Positions 57,237 to 64,000 of a stretch of DNA of 64,000 nt are shown piece after piece. How positions within the stretch are numbered: position 1 is the stretch's first letter; every line of letters begins with the position of its first letter. Below the pieces are notes generated by a model. That model made no database searches and was not told where the DNA came from. It saw only the letters and a list, made by a program, of their open reading frames with translations. The translations under genes and the position numbers were made by a program. Where the stretch lies: assembly GCA_013414795.1 (NCBI GenBank), contig CP058732.1:2519737-2583736 (forward strand), given 5' to 3'. The DNA comes from Candidatus Kapaibacterium sp. (GTDB lineage Bacteria; Bacteroidota; Ignavibacteria; Kapaibacteriales; UBA2268).

Positions 57237-58253
57237 CTATTTTAATGATTGTTCAATTTTCCTTATGCTATCAACCTTTTCCCAGAGGATGTATTTTAAC
57301 TGCTCAACGCCAAAGCCAGTTGCAGCCGAAATTCCCATCGGCTTTGGATAATTCTTCCCAAAATTGATTTTCAAAAGTTCCTTCCACTGCTCCTGTGGAA
57401 TAACATCAAATTTATTGATTACAATAATTTTCTCTTTTTGCAATAGTTCCTTGTTGTAGTTTTTCAACTCGTTGACAAGAACCTTGAAATCTTTTTTCAC
57501 ATCTTTGCTCGTTGCATCCAGCATAAAAAGTAGAGCCTTCGTTCTTTCTATATGGCGAAGGAATTCCAACCCAAGACCCTTCCCTTCCGAAGCACCCTCG
57601 ATGAGACCTGGAATATCCGCTACGACATAATTTTTTCCAATATCTATTTTCACAACTCCAAGATTTGGTGTCAATGTGGTAAATGGGTAATCTGCAATCT
57701 TTGGCTTTGCATCGGAAATAACAGAGATAAGAGTTGATTTTCCGACATTTGGAAAGCCAACAATTCCCACGTCGGCAATTACTTTAAGTTCAAGAATCAA
57801 ATCGAGTTCTTCGCCTGGTTGCCCCTTTTCAGCAAATCGAGGGGTTTGGTTCGTTGGGGTTGCAAATTCGGCATTCCCACGCCCGCCACGCCCTCCTTTT
57901 GCAACAATACACTCTTGCCCTGCTTCGGTAAGGTCGGCAATAATTTCCCCAGACTCGGCATTTTTAACAACTGTACCACAAGGAACCTCAATAATTAAAT
58001 CCTCGCCACTTTTGCCAGTCTTATTGTTGGAACTGCCAGGTTTTCCATTTTCCGCTTTGAAATGAGATTTATACTTAAAATCGAGCAAAGTTGTCATATT
58101 TGGATTTGCACGCAAAATAATATGCCCCCCGCGTCCACCGTTGCCACCGTCGGGTCCACCTTTTGGTATAAACTTCTCGCGATGGAAACTAACAATACCA
58201 TTTCCACCATTGCCTGCTTTGACGTGAATTTTGGCAATGTCGATGAATTTCAT
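57237..58253 (-). CDS. obgE: GTPase Obg/CgtA
   Basis: Obg helps 50S assembly and links it to growth state. The 338-residue protein has the glycine-rich Obg fold ([20 protein letters not shown] and [12 protein letters not shown]), then a GTPase domain with [18 protein letters not shown] and NKFD. It has only a short C-terminal tail, not the acidic tail of E. coli ObgE. I chose the ATG at 58253 right after the stop of the upstream channel gene, rather than 58271 inside it. Confidence 0.97.
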   Translation of the reverse strand: MKFIDIAKIHVKAGNGGNGIVSFHREKFIPKGGPDGGNGGRGGHIILRANPNMTTLLDFKYKSHFKAENGKPGSSNNKTGKSGEDLIIEVPCGTVVKNAESGEIIADLTEAGQECIVAKGGRGGRGNAEFATPTNQTPRFAEKGQPGEELDLILELKVIADVGIVGFPNVGKSTLISVISDAKPKIADYPFTTLTPNLGVVKIDIGKNYVVADIPGLIEGASEGKGLGLEFLRHIERTKALLFMLDATSKDVKKDFKVLVNELKNYNKELLQKEKIIVINKFDVIPQEQWKELLKINFGKNYPKPMGISAATGFGVEQLKYILWEKVDSIRKIEQSLK

Positions 58254-58254
58254 A

Positions 58255-60207
58255 TTATTGCTCGTCGCCAATGACTATGATTTTATCACCCTCGGAGAAG
58301 AAAATTCTATTTGATTTGACTGGATTAACTCGTACTCCATAAGCAAGCATAGAATCGCCAGCATAGCGAGGTTTTGCCTCGTGAAGTTTGTAACCAATCG
58401 CAATTTCATTCCGTTGGCGGGCTGCTTCCATAACAGTGTAGAAGTTAACGGGCCTGCCAAGTTCAACATAATATTCCGCTGGTTTGATGAAAATGGACGG
58501 ATTGGTAGCGCTGAACAGTATTTCAAAAATTGTCTTTAGTTCCTTGTTCTCGGAAATTTGAGACAGCAACAAACTATCGAGTTTGACACTTACAATGAAA
58601 TCATCAGCGTGGGTAATTTCCGCAAGTTCTCTATTTCTATCGTCGAGCATTTCGCTAACAATAGAAAACTTGTGCTCTGTTCGGTCGGCAATATCACGAA
58701 GATGGAGCAAAGTGCTCAAAGTTCTTGCGTCAACAGATTGAACATCCAGCATTTCCGTTTGGCTTAGAACAATGATATGGTCAAATTGCTCAACAATAAG
58801 GTTGTCGAGAACCCTCCTATCTGTTGTATCCCCGTATATAAATGATATCTCGTGGTTTTTCAGTTCATAATTAATTTCAAGGATTGTCCTTTCGACATAG
58901 GCTAAATCGGTAACTACAACAAGTTTTGATCCTTTCAAAACATACTTGTCGAGTTCATTAATTATCAACGGGGCTCGGCGGTTCCAACCAAGAATTAGTG
59001 TGTTTTCTGGGTACCGTTCTTTCTTTTCTGGTTCAGTGCGAATTGCTCCAGGATCAATCTTGTAATCTAAAATCCCCGAAAGAATTATTGTATCGTCATC
59101 TTCGGAAATAGCAATAACTTTGTCATCTTCTTCTATTTTTGTATTCATTGGTGGTTTTAAAAGAATCTCTCCATTTTTCTTTCGCAATCCAATTACTGTG
59201 GAAGTTTCATAGGCGAACATTGCTTCGACAAAAGTTTTGCCAACCAAGCGTGGCTCGTAGGCGAAGTATATTTCATCTCCTTTGAAATCGAGTAATTCTG
59301 TAAAGACAACTGAAAGTCCTGGCTGACGGCAAGTTTGAGCAATAATTCGTGAGACCACGTAATCGAAGACTACCAGTTGAACCTCATCTTTACCAGCTAT
59401 TTCGGCAATAGGTACATTTCGAGGGTGACGAATTTCTGCAACAATGTGATACTTATGTGGTAATGGCTTTCTGTTTGGATTGTTGGTAATAGCAAGAATA
59501 GTTTTTATTACATATGAATCAGGCTCGGGTACGTCGGGAGCAATTACGATAATGGACTTTGCATAGTTCAAATTTACGACTTCAAGGTCACGCAAATCTA
59601 TTGGATTTCCCGTTCGGCAAATGACGCGGGTATTTTTTGTATCGCCAACTTTTGCTCGTATCTCATCATCCATTTCAACCTTATCTTTCTCGGCAAGAAC
59701 AACCACAGTTGGTCTCTTTTGATTTTCATTTGCAATGACCAATTCAGAAATTATCTGAAAGACCTGGAACGACCAGCCAAGGATGACAGTGTGGTTTTTT
59801 GCAAGAACCAAACTTCTTCCCTTGCGTAGTTCTATAATTTTGTCCATAACCACACTGCTTACAACGCCAATGAACACTCCAAGCATAAACAAGCCAAAGA
59901 GTGTTGCAATCAGCATAAAAACAATGAAGACAAAGTCCAGCGGGTCCTCTGAAATCACACCACCATCAAGGGTTCGTAGAACAACAACCCAAAATACATC
60001 GATTAAATTATAATTATTTGGATTGGACAGTCCAAGAATAGTTCCCTTGTCAGTTGGAATCAAATTGAATAAGTAGATAATAACAGCGAGAAAGAGAATA
60101 AAAATAAAGCCACCAATAGCAAGCAAGATAAATGGTGGCAAAGGACCTTTGGACATCAAATTGTCAAATTCGTAGCGTACACGCTCTTTGAACTTGATTT
60201 TTCTCAT
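58255..60207 (-). CDS. CASTOR/POLLUX-like ion channel with two RCK-type regulatory regions
   Basis: The 650-residue membrane protein has two or three hydrophobic spans at the N-terminus. Between them is a pore-like loop ([15 protein letters not shown]). Two long soluble parts with Rossmann-like starts follow ([19 protein letters not shown] and [18 protein letters not shown]). This layout fits the CASTOR/POLLUX/SYM8 channel family, which conducts cations in plant nuclear membranes; ion and ligand here are not known. Its stop precedes the obgE start by one base, so it leads the operon. Confidence 0.85.
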   Translation of the reverse strand: MRKIKFKERVRYEFDNLMSKGPLPPFILLAIGGFIFILFLAVIIYLFNLIPTDKGTILGLSNPNNYNLIDVFWVVVLRTLDGGVISEDPLDFVFIVFMLIATLFGLFMLGVFIGVVSSVVMDKIIELRKGRSLVLAKNHTVILGWSFQVFQIISELVIANENQKRPTVVVLAEKDKVEMDDEIRAKVGDTKNTRVICRTGNPIDLRDLEVVNLNYAKSIIVIAPDVPEPDSYVIKTILAITNNPNRKPLPHKYHIVAEIRHPRNVPIAEIAGKDEVQLVVFDYVVSRIIAQTCRQPGLSVVFTELLDFKGDEIYFAYEPRLVGKTFVEAMFAYETSTVIGLRKKNGEILLKPPMNTKIEEDDKVIAISEDDDTIILSGILDYKIDPGAIRTEPEKKERYPENTLILGWNRRAPLIINELDKYVLKGSKLVVVTDLAYVERTILEINYELKNHEISFIYGDTTDRRVLDNLIVEQFDHIIVLSQTEMLDVQSVDARTLSTLLHLRDIADRTEHKFSIVSEMLDDRNRELAEITHADDFIVSVKLDSLLLSQISENKELKTIFEILFSATNPSIFIKPAEYYVELGRPVNFYTVMEAARQRNEIAIGYKLHEAKPRYAGDSMLAYGVRVNPVKSNRIFFSEGDKIIVIGDEQ

Positions 60208-60342
60208 TAATTAAATTTTAAAAAAAACTAATTTATAAAAAATTTAGATTAATTGTTAATAAATCTTGTATTTTTAAATACAATTTTAGAATAATTTCAC
60301 AATTGTAATTTTTGTTAAATTTAAATTTTTATTAGATTAAAA
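60208..60342. promoter_or_regulatory. Divergent AT-rich promoter region between the channel gene and the peptidase
   Basis: 135 bases separate the two divergent starts. TAATTTTTG-like and TTG elements occur on the plus strand but none matches the TTTG/TAnnTTTG pattern with correct spacing. A short imperfect palindrome, TTGTATTTTTAAATACAA, is centred near 60275. Confidence 0.4.
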
Positions 60343-61695
60343 ATGAAAAGTTGGATAATATTTTGCTTTGCTTTCTTAATAACTAATTCTGGGGTTATTT
60401 TCCCGAGCGATGGGAATTCGGTTGACTTAATTTTTTCAAATTTGCAAAGGATATACAATCAATCGCATTCCAGCAACGAAGCCTGGAAAACTCTTGCCCA
60501 ACTTTGCGATGATTTCGGTCCAAGGCTTAGTGGTAGCGAAAATCTTGAAAAAGCACTTTTTTGGATTGAAAACCAACTTCGTGAAGATGGCTTCGATAGT
60601 GTCTGGACAGAAGAAGTAATGGTTCCAAAATGGGTTAGAATCCACGAAGATTGTGAAATGATTTACCCGAGACGCAAATTTATGCCTATTCTGGCTTTTG
60701 GGGGTAGCGTCTCCACACCAAATGAAGGGATACTCGCCGAGGTTTTGGTCGTCAAAGACTTTGAGGATTTGGAAAGGAACAAGTCGCAAGCAAAAGGGAA
60801 AATTGTTGTATACAATCCACCATACGAAGGCTATGGTAAAACAGTTCAATATCGATGGCTGGGAGCTGTCAAAGCCGCTCAATTTGGTGCAGTTGCTGCT
60901 CTTTGTCGTCCTGTAACTCCAATGTCGATGAACAACCCACACACAGGAGTAATGCATTACGAAGATACAATTCCTAAAATCCCTTTTGCATCTATGACCG
61001 AGGAAGATGTTCTTCTTCTTCAAAGGTTACAAGACAGAGGAATCAAACCTAAATTATTCTTAAAAATTCTTACAAAAGACGAGGGGTTGTCTCCATCGAA
61101 AAACATTATTGCTGAAATTCGTGGTACAACAAAACCCAATGAAATCATAGCATTTGGTGGGCACATCGATTCGTGGGATGTTGGAAGCGGAGCACACGAC
61201 GATGGGGGCGGTTGCGTGGCTTCGTGGTATGTACTCAAAACTTTTAAAGCATTGGGAATTCGTCCGAAAAGAACTCTTCGCCTGGTATTCTGGGTAAACG
61301 AAGAGAATGGCTTGGCTGGGGGCAAGAAATATGCTGAATTACACAAGGACGAGACCCACGCTTTGCTTTTCGAATTCGATTCTGGCGTTTTTCCCCCTAA
61401 TAGAATTGGATTTTCGGGTGCAGATTCTCTTTGGGTAAAAGTTCAAAAATTTCAGGATTATTTAAAAAGATTCTACCCAGAACTTCAAATAGTTCAAGGC
61501 GGGGGTGGAGTCGACATTTCGCCAATGACCAAACTGGGATATCCTGGTGGTTCGCTTGGCACTGACGACAAAGGCAAATATTTCTGGTACCACCATTCCC
61601 ACACCGACACCCCAGACAAAGTCGACCCAAAAGACCTTAACGATTGTATTTCAGCAATAGCAATGTTTATTTATCTTTATTCAGAATTAATGTAA
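60343..61695 (+). CDS. Secreted M28 family metallopeptidase (carboxypeptidase Q-like)
   Basis: This exopeptidase uses two zinc ions. The 450-residue protein has a signal peptide (IIFCFAFLITNSGVIF), a PA-like region inserted near 125-215, and the catalytic residues of M28. These are His274 in GGHIDSWD, Asp286 in GAHDDGGG, Glu320/Glu321 in NEENG, Asp346 in EFDSG and the final His in YHHSHTDTPDKV. Substrate is probably short peptides outside the cytoplasm. It is followed eight bases later by a biotin carrier gene. Confidence 0.92.
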   Translation: MKSWIIFCFAFLITNSGVIFPSDGNSVDLIFSNLQRIYNQSHSSNEAWKTLAQLCDDFGPRLSGSENLEKALFWIENQLREDGFDSVWTEEVMVPKWVRIHEDCEMIYPRRKFMPILAFGGSVSTPNEGILAEVLVVKDFEDLERNKSQAKGKIVVYNPPYEGYGKTVQYRWLGAVKAAQFGAVAALCRPVTPMSMNNPHTGVMHYEDTIPKIPFASMTEEDVLLLQRLQDRGIKPKLFLKILTKDEGLSPSKNIIAEIRGTTKPNEIIAFGGHIDSWDVGSGAHDDGGGCVASWYVLKTFKALGIRPKRTLRLVFWVNEENGLAGGKKYAELHKDETHALLFEFDSGVFPPNRIGFSGADSLWVKVQKFQDYLKRFYPELQIVQGGGGVDISPMTKLGYPGGSLGTDDKGKYFWYHHSHTDTPDKVDPKDLNDCISAIAMFIYLYSELM

Positions 61696-61702
61696 GGCAA
61701 AT

Positions 61703-62224
61703 ATGGTCGAAAAAAAATATTTTGTCAAAGTTGACGATAAGGAATTTCAAGCGACTTTTGTAAACAACGAAACCGAAATTTCTATTGGCGACGAGGTTTT
61801 TAAAGTTGAAAAAATCAAAGAGCACGCTCCTGGTGTTTACACTTTCAAAGTCAACGATAGAATTTACACTTTTGAACTTATTGAAAAAGAGAATGGCAGT
61901 AGACAAATTTTGCTTGATGGTGTAACATTTGATATTGAAGTACTCGATGAACTCTTGATGCTTTTACGTTCTTTTGCCTCGAAAGACGACGATGAGCATA
62001 AGGGATTAATAAAAATCAAGGCACCTATGCCAGGCTTGGTCGTTAAACTACTCGGAGAGGAAGGAGCAAAAATTTCCAAAGGTGAAAAAGTCGTAATTAT
62101 CGAAGCAATGAAAATGGAAAATGCTCTTGTCTCCCCAATCAATGGTACAATCCAAAAAATTTATGTCAAGGAAGGTCAAACAGTTGAAAAAGACGCTGTT
62201 CTGGTTGAAATTGTATCAACTTAA
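61703..62224 (+). CDS. Biotin carboxyl carrier protein
   Basis: The 173-residue protein ends in a biotinyl domain with the attachment motif EAMKMEN (Lys137), preceded by KAPMPGLVV. The first 95 residues form a separate domain of the kind found in carrier subunits of acyl-CoA or oxoacid carboxylases. No biotin carboxylase or carboxyltransferase gene is adjacent, so the enzyme it serves is unknown. The neighbouring peptidase gives no clue. Confidence 0.92.
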   Translation: MVEKKYFVKVDDKEFQATFVNNETEISIGDEVFKVEKIKEHAPGVYTFKVNDRIYTFELIEKENGSRQILLDGVTFDIEVLDELLMLLRSFASKDDDEHKGLIKIKAPMPGLVVKLLGEEGAKISKGEKVVIIEAMKMENALVSPINGTIQKIYVKEGQTVEKDAVLVEIVST

Positions 62225-62277
62225 AATTTTTATACATTCCATCGTCAAATCTAATTAGGCATTTACGAGTTGTTGCA

Positions 62278-63687
62278 GTGTTTAGATATTGTTGGTTTAT
62301 TCTATTGACTTTGTTCTGGGCTTGTTCAACACCAAAAAAGCCAAGAGATTTCGATTTGCAAAAAGACGTTTGGGAACAGCCAGACTCTACAAAATCGACA
62401 ATTTATTTAACTGGAACAAAATCTATCGACTCTGTCGACCCCAATTCACTTAAATACGACATTTGGAGAATTGAAATCGACAAATATCCCGACACAGTGA
62501 AACTTTTTGCCAGAGTTTTCGACCAAGATGGAAATTTTGTCTCGCAAATGGCTGAACCATATCGAAAATCGAACCACAAATACTTCAACTTTCTCGAAGA
62601 ATATCTTGGGAAAGTCTACAATATCCGAAGGGTACCAATCGAACAATTCAATGTCCGTGAGTATGGTGCAAATGATTCTATTCCCTATTACATAGCACTG
62701 ACTGTCGATTACAGCGGTTCTATGAGCGGAGTTACAAACGCCATTTTCGAAGGGACAGAGTTGTTCATTTCTTTAAAGTATAACAACGACAGAATTGCCT
62801 TTTGTACATTCAACAAAGATTTTGATTTAAAAATACCATTTGAGAAAAACAAAGAAAAGTTGCTCGAAGAGTTTCGAGCAAAAAGAATGCAAGGCTTTGG
62901 ACTTTACTCTGGGCTATTCGATGCCATTTACAAAAGCATAGATATGTTTACAACAATGCCCGACGACGGTTTTCCACGCCTCGTCGTTGTTTTCTCCGAT
63001 GGAGACGACAATTATTCCCGCTCAAAAATTGGTCAAATCATTGCATTAGCCAAAAAGAACAAAGTCCACGTTTTCACTGTTGCTTTTGGGTATTCAATCG
63101 ACGAAAATCTTCAAGAAATTTCGTTTAACACTGGCGGAAAATTTTACAAAGCCTATTCAAAAGAGGAATTGAAACGAATTTTTCTCGACATCTATATGAG
63201 TTTACGCAATTATTATCTAATCACTTATAAACCGCCCAAGTATTGGGGATTCCATCGAGTTGTCTCTTATTTGGATATACCTAATAGAAAAGATTCACTT
63301 TGGGCAGAAGGCTTCTACGATACTTCCGAAATGTGGAAAGATACTGGGGATTCTTTTGTTCGACCAATTTTATTCGATTTCGATAAATGGGACATCAAGC
63401 CCGAATCCTTTGCAATTATTGATGAAATTGTCGACCAAATGATGTCACGCCCACGCCTTCGTCTTGAAATTCAAGGACATACAGATAACATTGGAACCAT
63501 TGAATACAACCAAAGATTGTCCGAACGACGTGCAAAAGCAGTCTACGATGCTTTGGTCGAACGAGGGGTCGACCCGAAACGACTACGCTGGCGTGGGTTC
63601 GGTATGTCGCAACCTGTTGCACCAAACGACACCGAAGAAGGAAGAGCATTGAACAGAAGAACACAATTTGTTATTTTAGCAAAATAA
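62278..63687 (+). CDS. Putative lipoprotein with VWA domain and C-terminal OmpA-like domain
   Basis: The 469-residue protein has a GTG start and a signal peptide with a possible lipobox ending at Cys16 (LTLFWAC). The von Willebrand factor A domain has an intact MIDAS (Asp144-Tyr-Ser-Gly-Ser148 in LTVDYSGSMSG) and VVFSDGDD. The C-terminal 110 residues form an OmpA domain that binds peptidoglycan (LEIQGHTDNIGTIEYNQRLS and RALNRRTQFVI). It is therefore probably at the inner face of the outer membrane. What it binds through the VWA part is unknown. Confidence 0.85.
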   Translation: MFRYCWFILLTLFWACSTPKKPRDFDLQKDVWEQPDSTKSTIYLTGTKSIDSVDPNSLKYDIWRIEIDKYPDTVKLFARVFDQDGNFVSQMAEPYRKSNHKYFNFLEEYLGKVYNIRRVPIEQFNVREYGANDSIPYYIALTVDYSGSMSGVTNAIFEGTELFISLKYNNDRIAFCTFNKDFDLKIPFEKNKEKLLEEFRAKRMQGFGLYSGLFDAIYKSIDMFTTMPDDGFPRLVVVFSDGDDNYSRSKIGQIIALAKKNKVHVFTVAFGYSIDENLQEISFNTGGKFYKAYSKEELKRIFLDIYMSLRNYYLITYKPPKYWGFHRVVSYLDIPNRKDSLWAEGFYDTSEMWKDTGDSFVRPILFDFDKWDIKPESFAIIDEIVDQMMSRPRLRLEIQGHTDNIGTIEYNQRLSERRAKAVYDALVERGVDPKRLRWRGFGMSQPVAPNDTEEGRALNRRTQFVILAK

Positions 63688-63699
63688 TTTGGATTGGCA

Positions 63700-64000
63700 A
63701 TGAGAAAATTAGGTATTCTTTTACTTTCTGTTTTAGTTTTGTTTTCTTGTGTGAAAAAGGACATCAGCAAAACATTTGAAAGCAAACTCGATGCAAAATT
63801 GAAACTTGTAATGAAAGACCCAAACTATGCAAACACGGATAAGCAAATCCGCTGTGTAATTGAAATGTATAAAAACCTCGACTTCATCTTGAAAGACAAA
63901 TTGGAACGAGTTGGGTTGAAAGTTGTTACTTCTGCTGGGAACATTATAATTGTTGAAGGAAATGCTCAATCAATTTACAATGCAGCCCGATTTGATTTTA
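63700..64000 (+). CDS. Start of a putative lipoprotein (partial, C-terminus beyond window)
   Basis: The ATG at 63700, 13 bases after the previous stop, opens a frame that runs off the window. It has a lipoprotein signal (KLGILLLSVLVLFSC) followed by about 80 residues of mixed charged sequence (NTDKQIRCVIEMYKNLDF and VGLKVVTSAGNIIIVEGN). I do not recognise the family. It probably shares the transcript of the VWA-OmpA gene. Confidence 0.7.
   Translation, partial: MRKLGILLLSVLVLFSCVKKDISKTFESKLDAKLKLVMKDPNYANTDKQIRCVIEMYKNLDFILKDKLERVGLKVVTSAGNIIIVEGNAQSIYNAARFDF

Noticed and set aside
60436-61023. Minus-strand frame of about 195 codons opposite the M28 peptidase
   Set aside because: All M28 catalytic residues are read on the plus strand; the frame has no recognisable features.

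Overview
The window reads as a chromosomal segment of a bacterium from the Bacteroidota/Chlorobiota side of the FCB group. My best guess is a Chlorobi-, Ignavibacteria- or Kapabacteria-like lineage rather than a true Bacteroidia. Two signals support this. Several intergenic regions carry the Bacteroidota-type promoter pattern TTG/TTTG - 17 to 19 bases - TAnnTTTG. Many genes nevertheless have Shine-Dalgarno sequences, which are unusual in Bacteroidia. The DNA is moderately AT-rich. This assignment is inferred from organisation and has not been tested by phylogeny.

Region 1 (1-30432, all minus strand, so transcription runs from high to low coordinates) is the translation and transcription core. 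In transcription order it holds tRNA-Tyr, tRNA-Gly(TCC), tRNA-Gly(CCC), tRNA-Thr, tRNA-Trp, secE, nusG, rplK, rplA, rplJ, rplL, rpoB, rpoC and a terminator. Then come an mt-EFG1-like EF-G, a two-gene restriction-modification system, rpsL, rpsG, an mt-EFG2-like EF-G, tuf, and the complete S10/spc run rpsJ to secY (secY is cut by the window edge). The two EF-G paralogues look like a translocation/recycling pair. The restriction-modification cassette sits inside an otherwise conserved ribosomal gene block.

Region 2 (30616-35828, plus strand) holds a single-chain ADP-forming acyl-CoA synthetase, a hemerythrin-PAS protein paired with a rubrerythrin-like di-iron protein, a strong terminator, and then mraZ-rsmH with a clear promoter and putative MraZ operator repeats. 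The rest of the division/cell-wall (dcw) cluster does not follow.

Region 3 (35825-49721, minus strand) is two runs of tightly packed genes. The first is rng, dxr, rseP, surE and a HGSNAT/DUF1624-type membrane acyltransferase. The second is gmhA, an MFS exporter, a glycosidase-like membrane protein, purC, rodA and an archaeal-type 8-oxoguanine glycosylase. A 395-base gap between them holds a possible decayed leader gene.

Region 4 (49788-51566, plus) is a TrkH/KtrB-type cation transporter. Region 5 (51585-60207, minus) is a compact gene train: a CASTOR/POLLUX-like channel, obgE, a lytic transglycosylase, an MlaF-type ATPase, a WG-repeat protein, dnaG and a YbbR-domain protein. Region 6 (60343-64000, plus) holds an M28 peptidase, a biotin carrier protein, a VWA-OmpA lipoprotein and the start of another lipoprotein.

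Most of the window is housekeeping. I found no CRISPR array, prophage, insertion sequence or rRNA. The most distinctive items are the restriction-modification insertion in the ribosomal block, the EF-G pair, the promoter pattern, the glycosidase-like membrane fusion that appears to lack its nucleophile, and the hemerythrin/rubrerythrin pair.
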